From Roseilinea sp034431495 (GTDB lineage: Bacteria; Chloroflexota; Anaerolineae; J036; Brachytrichaceae): a DNA stretch of 8,301 bases. The notes under the pieces are model-generated. The model did not search any database, was not told where the DNA came from, and worked only from the letters and a program-made list of their open reading frames with translations. Both the position numbers and the translations under genes were made by a program. The stretch covers positions 1 to 8,301 of the forward strand of contig DAOUDB010000347.1 in NCBI GenBank assembly GCA_034431495.1, in the 5' to 3' direction. Positions within the stretch are counted from its first letter, which is position 1. Each line of letters starts with the position of its first letter. This document shows, in pieces, positions 1-6,272 of the stretch.

Positions 1-121
1 TGAACGGCGACACTTCGCCAATCGGCAGGGCAGTCGGAGTGGGCGGCGCAGCCGGCTGACATGCTGCCAACAACACACAGATCAGCACACCCCTTGTGAG
101 ACGCAGAACGAGTTTCATCAT
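1..121 (-). CDS. N-terminus of a lipoprotein (partial, runs off left edge)
   Basis: The first 40 codons of a gene leaving the window. Translation from the second of two tandem ATGs (118) begins MKLVLRLTRG, followed by a hydrophobic stretch ending in the lipobox L-A-A-C, then a Pro/Thr/Ala-rich linker (QPAAPPTPTALP). This is a classical signal peptidase II signal with the lipidated Cys near residue 20, so the mature protein should be anchored outside the membrane. ATG 121 is chosen because GAGG (132-135) lies 10 nt upstream; ATG 118 gives the same protein minus one Met. Such signals in Gram-positive-type or Chloroflexota genomes often belong to solute-binding proteins or secreted enzymes, but too little is visible to name a family. 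It is separated from the upstream cluster by about 320 nt and probably has its own promoter. Confidence 0.72.
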   Translation of the reverse strand, partial: MMKLVLRLTRGVLICVLLAACQPAAPPTPTALPIGEVSPF

Positions 122-217
122 AGCTTTGCATCCTCAACCTGTTTGGACGCCGGATGAACGACTGGCGTTCCGCCCAGGTTACTCCACCGAGTTGAAGTGA
201 CGGCACATGACACAGCT

Positions 218-238
218 GGCGAACAGTTGAAATTCGCC
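218..238 (-). promoter_or_regulatory. Inverted repeat GGCGAA/TTCGCC upstream of the lipoprotein gene
   Basis: GGCGAA (218-223) and TTCGCC (233-238) form a perfect 6-bp inverted repeat with a 9-nt spacer, about 100 nt upstream of the lipoprotein start. It could be a binding site or a short 5' leader hairpin. There is no T-run after it, so it is not a terminator. Short repeats of this size can arise by chance. Confidence 0.25.
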
Positions 239-276
239 GCGCCAGGGTCAATTGTAAAGAGGTTGCTAAAGAGGAG

Positions 277-294
277 GTTAGCCAGCTGTCTGAC
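277..294. promoter_or_regulatory. 18-bp imperfect palindrome, candidate operator
   Basis: GTTAGCCAGCTGTCTGAC agrees with its own reverse complement at 14 of 18 positions and is centred on CAGCTG. It lies between the repeat array and the lipoprotein start, close to a possible -35 element, which is where an operator for a dimeric regulator would sit. No regulator family can be named from the sequence. Confidence 0.28.
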
Positions 295-331
295 AAGGCG
301 TCGTGATACGCTGCGTCGGCAGCTTCTCAGG

Positions 332-443
332 CTGATACGATCAGGCTGATATGATCAGGCTGATATGATCAGGCTGATACGATCAGGCTGATACGATCAG
401 GCTGATATGATCAGGCTAATGCGATCAAGCTAACGCCATCAGC
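332..443. repeat. Tandem 14-bp palindromic repeat array with phased GATC sites
   Basis: Six consecutive units of CTGATAYGATCAGG start at 332, 346, 360, 374, 388 and 402. They differ only at one position (C or T), in the order C, T, T, C, C, T. Two decayed units follow at 416 (CTAATGCGATCAAG) and 430 (CTAACGCCATCAGC); the last runs over the stop codon of the ARH-fusion gene. Each unit is itself palindromic (CTGAT, 3-nt centre, ATCAG), and neighbouring arms can pair across the single G between units, so the array can fold in many registers. GATC occurs seven times at exactly 14-bp spacing (339 to 423). Function unknown: a multi-site protein-binding array, a transcript-end structure or a slippage-generated satellite are all possible. 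Confidence 0.9.
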
Positions 444-2535
444 GCGGCTGATTATCATGACCGGACACGGCCAGCCGCTCGCAAGCCATATGGCATCCGC
501 CTGAAACAGACAGTCCGATCTGGCCGTGGAGATACGGCATCTGCTGGTCGCGCCAATGCAGCAGCGGGCGGCCATCCACCGCAGCCATGATATCTGGACC
601 GATCGCCTTGACTTCCAGCCGGTACAGGCGTCCGTGTTGCCATGGGCAATCTGCTTCGGCAACAAGCTGGTAGCCTCCGGCATTTTTATAGAGCGCCAGC
701 CGATTGCCGGGCGCCAGACCCACGACATAGGATCGCCGGGCGCCCTGGACACGTGCCAGAACATTGTGATGCTGGCCGACCAGGGGGCGCACATCCACAC
801 TGAGGGTCAAATCACGCCACCGGATGTCGCCTGTGTAGCTTTCGCTGAGATCTGCGCCACTGCCGTGATATGCCCCATCTTCGAGCCGCCAGTAACCGCG
901 ATGGAACGTCCACTGACTGATGGCCCCATACTCGGCCTGTTCACGGCTGAAATCGCAACTGAATCGGGCCGGGCCGCGCCAATCGATCGAATCAAGCAGG
1001 CAACCACCGCTCCAGAGATCACTGCGTGGGCGCACCACCACACCGGCCTGCGAAAGCAGAGCATTCTCCAAAGGCGGGATCGTATAGGTGAGGGTATGCC
1101 ACTTGCCGGGTGTAAGCAATGTGCCGGTTGCCTGATGGCTGATCTGATGATTGTCGTCCCAAACAAACGGGGCAGCGAGCAATTCGGCCGTTGTGTCAGG
1201 GGGGATGAACAGGCTGGCAGTGAGGGTCTGACCGGGATAGATGAGGGGCGAGAAGCTGGCGCCGTAGAAGTTGCCGGAAAGCTCAGCCGGCCGGTAGTAC
1301 GTTCGCGTGAACAGCCGCAATTCGCCCTTTTTGCGCTGATTGCGCACTGCCACCCGCAGCGCGCCGCGCCCACTCAGGCCCTGGCCGGCGGCATGTCCCA
1401 ATCCCACCAGCTCGCCTTGCTGGCATTGGGCCTGAAAGCCGCAGGTCGAACCCGGGTAATCGAAATGACAGCGCGGCAAGGGTGAGCCAACATCGTTGCC
1501 GGCCAGTTGCTCGCCCAGCCGACAAAACAGATCGGCGCAGGCCGGCATGTGTGTCAGGTTGCGGCTGCCGATCAGGCTGGCCCCGATCAGCACATCGTTC
1601 ATCTGGCTGCGGAAGTGAGCGTCGATGCCACCCAGTCCGACGGCCACACCCATAATAGCGCCAACGTTGCCGGCGTTGCAATCAGTGTCCCAGCCGGCCA
1701 TTGTGGCGATCTGCACCGCCCGCGCGAATGTGCCGCGACTATAGAGGAGCGCCATGACCACAACGCCGGCGTTCGGGATGATGTGCACCACGCCGGGGTA
1801 GCGATCGTAGCCGAAATGCCGAGCAATGAAATCGTAGCACGCGCGCCAGTCATCGGAACACCGGCGATAGAAATCCAGCACCGCCCGGGTCACTCGCGCA
1901 TACTCGCTGTCGACGGGAATCAGCTCAAGTCCCGACTCCACCAATGTGACCGGATCGGTGATTGTGAAAGCCCGGCTGACCAGGCCGGCAATGAAGCGTC
2001 CACCGTTGATTCCCTCACCGTCGTGGGTGACGCTGGTGGCCCGGGTGGCATACTCGGCGGCGAGCGGCGGATCAGCCGGCGCCACCAACCCCCAGATGTC
2101 GCTGAAGATCTGCCCGCCGATCTGCTCGGCCAGCGCCTTGCCGTTGAGCGCCATCGAGCCGGAGCGCGGCGCAGGAACACCCCGCGCCAGATTGAGGTAG
2201 GCAGTGTGTTCGGTCGAAACGCCGTAGCCACCCCACCACACTGTCCCGCGCTGATCGGCCAGGTAGTTCAGCACCGTCTCGCCCATCTGCTCGGCGGTGA
2301 CATGCGGGCCACAGTCTTCCAGGGCGCGAATGATCACCAGTGGGAAGGCGGTATCGTCGTCGGGCTTGAAGACTTTGCCCGGTGGCAATGGGAGGAAATC
2401 GTTGATCTCACCCACGTTGTCGGCGATCGTCTTGTATGTCCAGCCCTCCACCGGCTGGCCCATGCGCACGCCGATGCACTTGCCGAGCCAGCCGGCGTAG
2501 ACGCGATCTCGATAGTCGGGAGGTAAAGGGGTCAT
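439..2535 (-). CDS. ADP-ribosylglycohydrolase-family protein with C-terminal beta-rich domains
   Basis: A 698-residue protein. Residues about 8-340 match the ADP-ribosylglycohydrolase (ARH/DraG) family, all-helical enzymes with a binuclear Mg centre that cleave ADP-ribose or related glycosidic bonds. The N-terminal metal motif is P-D-D-D-T (58-62), the C-terminal one is G-W-D-T-D-C-N-A-G (281-289), and a conserved-looking HDGEGINGGRF lies at 171-181. Residues about 355-515 and 520-690 look like two beta-sandwich regions; the second (LTLSVDVRP, VDGRPLLHW, GQIGLSVSGG) resembles laminin-G or DUF1080-type sugar-binding folds. Family members with only the catalytic domain are roughly half this length. 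No signal peptide or membrane segment is seen, so it should be cytoplasmic. It starts at ATG 2535, 14 nt after the citF stop, with AGAGG just upstream, and is the last gene of the cluster. Substrate unknown: it may act on a glycoside of the imported compound rather than on ADP-ribosylated protein. Confidence 0.85.
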   Translation of the reverse strand: MTPLPPDYRDRVYAGWLGKCIGVRMGQPVEGWTYKTIADNVGEINDFLPLPPGKVFKPDDDTAFPLVIIRALEDCGPHVTAEQMGETVLNYLADQRGTVWWGGYGVSTEHTAYLNLARGVPAPRSGSMALNGKALAEQIGGQIFSDIWGLVAPADPPLAAEYATRATSVTHDGEGINGGRFIAGLVSRAFTITDPVTLVESGLELIPVDSEYARVTRAVLDFYRRCSDDWRACYDFIARHFGYDRYPGVVHIIPNAGVVVMALLYSRGTFARAVQIATMAGWDTDCNAGNVGAIMGVAVGLGGIDAHFRSQMNDVLIGASLIGSRNLTHMPACADLFCRLGEQLAGNDVGSPLPRCHFDYPGSTCGFQAQCQQGELVGLGHAAGQGLSGRGALRVAVRNQRKKGELRLFTRTYYRPAELSGNFYGASFSPLIYPGQTLTASLFIPPDTTAELLAAPFVWDDNHQISHQATGTLLTPGKWHTLTYTIPPLENALLSQAGVVVRPRSDLWSGGCLLDSIDWRGPARFSCDFSREQAEYGAISQWTFHRGYWRLEDGAYHGSGADLSESYTGDIRWRDLTLSVDVRPLVGQHHNVLARVQGARRSYVVGLAPGNRLALYKNAGGYQLVAEADCPWQHGRLYRLEVKAIGPDIMAAVDGRPLLHWRDQQMPYLHGQIGLSVSGGCHMACERLAVSGHDNQPR

Positions 2536-2549
2536 ATTGCCTCTGCCTG

Positions 2550-4118
2550 TCAGGATTCGACTTGTTGAATGCGATCAAGGATGGTTCCGTCCACCCATGA
2601 AACGACGCCAATCGTTCTGCTATCCAGGCGCGGCAAAGCCGGCGGGCCGCCACAAATAGCCTCGGCTTCGTCCTTCAATTCCCGCAGCCCGCGCAGCGGT
2701 AGAGACGAACCGCGCAGCGCGTCGAACAAATCTTGACGGCGCGGGTTGACGGCTATGCCGCGCTCGGTGACCACGACATCGATCAACTGGCCCGGTCCGC
2801 ACAATGTCGTGACGCGTTCGCGGATGATCGGCACGCGATCGCGGAACGTGGGGACGGTCAGGATTGTGCAGCGCGCAAAGAGCGCGTCCTGCCAACCGCC
2901 GATGCCATGCAGCAGCAGACCGTCGGAGTGGGTGACCACGTTGGCGTTGAAATCCACATCGACTTCCGTTGCGCCCAGCACGACGCAATCCAACAGTGAG
3001 GCAAAGTTGCCTTTGCTGTGATAGTTGTAGCTGGTGAACGGACTGGTGGCCAGATGGGCGGGATTGTGGCGCAGGGAACGCACACCGTCCAAATCGAAGC
3101 TTTGGCCGTCCAGGATGTAATCGGTCAAGCCGGCTTCCAGCAGCTCGACCAGGTAACGGGTGCTGCCGCCGCGAATGAAACGGGCTTTCACACCGGCTTC
3201 TCGCATCATCTGACTCAGGAAGATCGTGAATGCCAGGCTGATACCGCCCGCGCCGGCTTGAAATGAGAAGCCGGGGCGCATGATGCCAACGTCGCGCACA
3301 AAGCGGGCCGCATATTCGGCGATCAACAACTGGTCGGGCGAGCGGGTAACCTGAGTCGTGCCCGAGACAATCTTGCCGGCATCTCCAATCTGATCGACCA
3401 CCACCACTTGATCCACCAGATTGCCATGGATATGCCAGGGGACGCAGGGAAAGGGAACGAGAGAGTCGGTGACGGCAATCACATGGTCGGCGTATTGCGC
3501 GTCGGCCAGGGCAAAGCCCAGCGGGCCACATGCCGCGCGACCGATCACGCCGGAACAGTTGCCGAAGGGGTCGGCTGCCGGCGCGGCGATGATGGCGATA
3601 TCCACATGTGCGTCGCCATCCTGAAGCGCGCGATAACGTCCGCCATGAGAGCGCAGGATGGCCAGGCCGGCCATCCTGCCCTGCGAGGCATAGCGCCCCA
3701 GCGGGCCGTTCAGGCTGCCCTCGATGTGATGGATCAATCCACTCTCCAGATGCGAGATCAGTGACTCGTGACAGGGAAAGGTGGCCGATGGGAACCAGAT
3801 CAGATCGCGCACACCCAGCTCGGCGGCGGCAGCGAAGACCTGCGCCATCAGTCGGTCGCCGTCTCGCAGGTGATGGTGCGAGGAGATGGTCATGCCGTCG
3901 GCCAAGCCGGCACAGCGCAACGCCTCCACCAGATTGGGCGCGATCTTGTTCCCATCCGCCGGATACTTGGCGCACGAGCGAATGGGAGGCGCAGCATGGC
4001 GACCGGTCGGAATGTGCCGACCCACGCCCTGATAGGGCAGCGCCGGCTTGCCATTGACCTCGGTTGGCACAAGCCTGCCAGCGGCGTTTTCGATGAGCTG
4101 TGTCATATGTGCGCTCAC
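2550..4118 (-). CDS. citF: Citrate lyase alpha subunit-like protein (CitF)
   Basis: A 522-residue protein, close to the usual CitF length of about 510. In citrate lyase the alpha subunit is the acetyl-ACP:citrate ACP-transferase, which swaps acetyl for citryl on the carrier thioester; the fold is a double CoA-transferase domain. Family marks seen here are ISSHHHLRDGD (78-88), the glycine-rich GAGGISLA (289-296), LTVPTFRDRVPII (420-432) and VVVTERGIAVNPRR (448-461). The cytoplasmic enzyme would work with the upstream CitD-CitE fusion. The start at 4118 is GTG and overlaps the upstream stop as GTGA, implying translational coupling. An in-frame ATG at 4106 (MTQLIEN...) is a serious alternative, since neither start has a strong ribosome binding site. 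A close relative acting on citramalate cannot be excluded, because citrate and citramalate lyases share this architecture. Confidence 0.9.
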   Translation of the reverse strand: MSAHMTQLIENAAGRLVPTEVNGKPALPYQGVGRHIPTGRHAAPPIRSCAKYPADGNKIAPNLVEALRCAGLADGMTISSHHHLRDGDRLMAQVFAAAAELGVRDLIWFPSATFPCHESLISHLESGLIHHIEGSLNGPLGRYASQGRMAGLAILRSHGGRYRALQDGDAHVDIAIIAAPAADPFGNCSGVIGRAACGPLGFALADAQYADHVIAVTDSLVPFPCVPWHIHGNLVDQVVVVDQIGDAGKIVSGTTQVTRSPDQLLIAEYAARFVRDVGIMRPGFSFQAGAGGISLAFTIFLSQMMREAGVKARFIRGGSTRYLVELLEAGLTDYILDGQSFDLDGVRSLRHNPAHLATSPFTSYNYHSKGNFASLLDCVVLGATEVDVDFNANVVTHSDGLLLHGIGGWQDALFARCTILTVPTFRDRVPIIRERVTTLCGPGQLIDVVVTERGIAVNPRRQDLFDALRGSSLPLRGLRELKDEAEAICGGPPALPRLDSRTIGVVSWVDGTILDRIQQVES

Positions 4119-5287
4119 TCTGCCAGGCGGACGATACGGCGCGCCCGCTCGACGACGGGGGCGTCCACCATCTGGCCGTCCACGGTTACAACGCCCACCC
4201 CGGCGCTGTGCGCGGCTGCGAATGCGTCTACAATCCGCCGCGCCTGTTCAACCTCGGCTGCCGAAGGTCGGAACGCTTCATGCGCTACGCGCACCTGGCG
4301 CGGATGAATACAACCGACCCCTTCGAAGCCCAACCGCCGCTCTGCGTCCACCCAGGCGCGAAAGCCCAGCACGTCATCCACATCTGCGAACACAGAGGCA
4401 AGGGGTTGAATGCCGGCTGCGCGCGCCGCGTTGATCACTTGGCTGCGCGCCCACAGGCTTTCGCGGCCCTCCACCGTGCGCCGCGCGCAGATGTCGCGGG
4501 TATAGTCCTCCAGGCCGATTGCGAGCGCCACCACACGCGGGGAGGCGCTCGCAATTTGCCAGGCGCACAGTGCGCCACGCGCGCTCTCGATGATGGGAAT
4601 GAGACAGATCGCGCTTGCAACCTGTCCCGTCTCTGCCAGCTCGGTCAACAGGCAATCCGCCGCGAGTATGTCATCGGCCGATTCCACTTTTGGCAACAGG
4701 AATGTTTGCGCGCCGTGCGGCGCCAACAGACGCATTTCGGCCAGCCCGGCGGGCAGTGCATTGACGCGCACCATGATCTCTGCGCCGTAGAAATCTACGG
4801 CCCGCAGCGCGTTGCGCGCCAGGATCGTCGCAGCATCCTTTTCCGTCGCCGGCACAGAGTCTTCCAAATCAAGGATCACTGCGTCGGGGCCGTGCAAACC
4901 GGCGTTGATGAAAAATTTGGGTGTGTTGCCGGGCAGGTAGAGCCGCGTGCGTCGCAATCGGCTCGCATCTATCATGCGATGAGCAACCGGATTGATCGCC
5001 GGCAGAGCAGCGCGAGGGGTTGCGGGCCGTAGCCGGCGCACTGCCGCTTCCAGCCGGGCCATCAATGTGAACGGCAGCGCGCCACGGTCGTCCAACGTCA
5101 CCGACAGGTCGGCTGCGTCAAGCTGCGCCAGGGTCGAGTGGATCAGATCACGGATCGCGTCACCGTATAGCGCAGCAACCTTGCTGGTGATCTGGATGAC
5201 CGGTGTCTCGGATGCCTGGCAAACTTCCACCCAGCAATCAGATCGCGCGTCGGGGCTACGCGCGCCGGCAGAGGCTTTGACTTGCAT
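4115..5287 (-). CDS. citE: Citrate lyase acyl carrier (CitD) - beta subunit (CitE) fusion
   Basis: A 390-residue protein joining two citrate lyase subunits. Residues 1 to about 90 resemble the CitD acyl carrier: VIQITSKVAALYGDAIRD (30-47), then LDDRGALPFTLMARLEAAV (65-83). The phosphoribosyl-dephospho-CoA arm would sit on a Ser near the N-terminus; S16 (in RSD) or S11 (in SPD) are the candidates. Residues about 110-390 are a CitE/HpcH TIM barrel, the citryl-ACP lyase releasing oxaloacetate (or pyruvate from citramalyl-ACP). Motifs are RLYLPGN (115-121), LDLEDSV (139-145), VRVN (173-176), LPKVES (198-203), PIIESARG (231-238), GLEDYTRD (258-265) and GCIHPRQV (325-332). In most genomes citD and citE are separate. 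The start ATG 5287 lies 16 nt after the esterase stop with GAGAAAG upstream, and the stop overlaps citF as GTGA. The protein should be cytoplasmic. Confidence 0.88.
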   Translation of the reverse strand: MQVKASAGARSPDARSDCWVEVCQASETPVIQITSKVAALYGDAIRDLIHSTLAQLDAADLSVTLDDRGALPFTLMARLEAAVRRLRPATPRAALPAINPVAHRMIDASRLRRTRLYLPGNTPKFFINAGLHGPDAVILDLEDSVPATEKDAATILARNALRAVDFYGAEIMVRVNALPAGLAEMRLLAPHGAQTFLLPKVESADDILAADCLLTELAETGQVASAICLIPIIESARGALCAWQIASASPRVVALAIGLEDYTRDICARRTVEGRESLWARSQVINAARAAGIQPLASVFADVDDVLGFRAWVDAERRLGFEGVGCIHPRQVRVAHEAFRPSAAEVEQARRIVDAFAAAHSAGVGVVTVDGQMVDAPVVERARRIVRLAE

Positions 5288-5303
5288 AGCTTTCTCAATC
5301 AGA

Positions 5304-6272
5304 TCATCGGCTCATGCGTGCGGCCAGATAGGTGATGCCTTCCACAAAACCGGCCCGCCATACGCTCCAATCGTGCCCGCCGTCCAACACACGCAGCTCG
5401 GCCGACAGGTTGGGCAGCCGGCTAACGAAGTTAAAGACCAGGTGGGCTTCCAGGTCCAGATCATGCAGGCGATCGACTGGGTCGGGATGCTTGTACTCAT
5501 CGTCACCAACTGCGATGAACAGAAACGATTTCAGGCCGGTGGCGACAAAAGACTCGGCGGCAGCCGGGTAGTTTTTTGCCGTCCAGGTTGCCTCGTCGAA
5601 CAAACGATCTCCTTTGCCGAAAGCGCCGAATTCGCGCGTGCTCGACCCGGCCGGCGGAAAGGGCGTGTAGACGGCCGGGCTGAGAACAATGGCGCCCATG
5701 AACAGATCAGCATGGGCGAGCGCGTAACGCAATGCGCCATAGCCGCCCATGGAATAGCCGGCCACAGCCCGTCCCGCGCGATCAGGGACAGTGCGATACG
5801 TCGCGTCGATGTGCGGGATCAGCTCGGTGGTGAACGCAGTTTCGACCGACCGCCCCGCATCGGGGCCGGTGTAAGCAGAATCCACGTAGTAACTGGCCCG
5901 CTGATTCCACGGCGCATCAGGCATCACGGCAATCAGAGCGGGAATGTCGCCGGCTGCGGTCAGCCGATCCAGGTCGCGGCCCACCCTGGCCCATTCGGCC
6001 ATGGTGCTGCCTCGGCCATGCAGCAGGTAGATCACAGGATAGCGGGCCGCGCCATCCTGGTAGTCGGCCGGCAGATAAGCGTAGTAGTGGACATCCTCGC
6101 CAAGAGCACTCGAACGGAATCGTCCCTGCGACAGGATGCCTTCGGGCGGCGCAGGGGTTGGGGGTGGGGTTGGCGCAGGCGCCCGCGCAGGCCGGCAGGC
6201 CAACGTCGTCAGCAAAGCCGTCAACACACCTGCAATCGCAACCGGGCAGCACACCCTACTTTTCGTTGTCAT
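5304..6272 (-). CDS. Secreted or lipid-anchored alpha/beta-hydrolase esterase (esterase D / feruloyl esterase-like)
   Basis: A 322-residue protein of the PF00756-type esterase family, hydrolysing carboxylic esters. The N-terminus has a hydrophobic signal (residues 9-25) ending in TTLAC with Cys26, an imperfect lipobox (Thr at -3), then a Pro-rich linker (29-43). It is therefore probably anchored or secreted outside the membrane. Catalytic marks are the oxyanion loop LLHGRGS (83-89), the nucleophile elbow GYSMGG with Ser174, a probable acid at Asp257 in GDDEY, and His300 in GGHDW. The start ATG 6272 overlaps the upstream permease stop as ATGA; an in-frame extension to 6383 is rejected because it would lie inside the permease gene and bury the signal peptide. 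Coupling to the transporter suggests it processes the compound before uptake. Family relatives include feruloyl and acetyl esterases and S-formylglutathione hydrolase; the substrate cannot be told here. Confidence 0.87.
   Translation of the reverse strand: MTTKSRVCCPVAIAGVLTALLTTLACRPARAPAPTPPPTPAPPEGILSQGRFRSSALGEDVHYYAYLPADYQDGAARYPVIYLLHGRGSTMAEWARVGRDLDRLTAAGDIPALIAVMPDAPWNQRASYYVDSAYTGPDAGRSVETAFTTELIPHIDATYRTVPDRAGRAVAGYSMGGYGALRYALAHADLFMGAIVLSPAVYTPFPPAGSSTREFGAFGKGDRLFDEATWTAKNYPAAAESFVATGLKSFLFIAVGDDEYKHPDPVDRLHDLDLEAHLVFNFVSRLPNLSAELRVLDGGHDWSVWRAGFVEGITYLAARMSR

Larger units (their letters stand above)
122..438. other. Intergenic region with repeat array and candidate operators
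   Basis: A 317-nt stretch without a convincing gene on either strand. It contains the 14-bp palindromic tandem array (332-443), an 18-bp imperfect palindrome centred on CAGCTG (277-294), a GCTAA/TTAGC inverted repeat (265-282), a GGCGAA/TTCGCC inverted repeat (218-238) and a short direct repeat TAAAGAGG (255-262 and 267-274). On the minus strand TTTACA (253-258) and TTGACC (246-251) could serve as -35 elements for the lipoprotein gene, but no good -10 box follows at the right distance. No hairpin here is followed by a T-run on the minus strand, so I see no intrinsic terminator for the cluster. Confidence 0.7.

Noticed and set aside
332..438. Repeat array as a standard intrinsic terminator
   Set aside because: Single hairpins have only 5-bp arms and no T-run follows on the minus strand; a structure-based 3' end remains possible but is not a classical terminator.
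332..443. Repeat array as a CRISPR array
   Set aside because: Units are 14 bp, contiguous and without spacers, and no cas gene is present.
1568..1590. GATCAGGCTG followed by GATCAG inside the ARH-fusion gene, similar to the repeat unit
   Set aside because: It encodes a normal part of the protein (a segment with IGASLIGS), lacks the 14-bp period and is explained by coding sequence.
526..2526. Plus-strand open frames at 526-1485 and 1507-2526
   Set aside because: Both are antisense to the ARH-fusion gene, show no family motif and lack a convincing ribosome binding site.
2620..3975. Minus-strand frame of 451 codons inside citF
   Set aside because: It is a shifted frame of citF with Arg/Pro/Ser-heavy composition, while the citF frame carries clear family motifs over its whole length.
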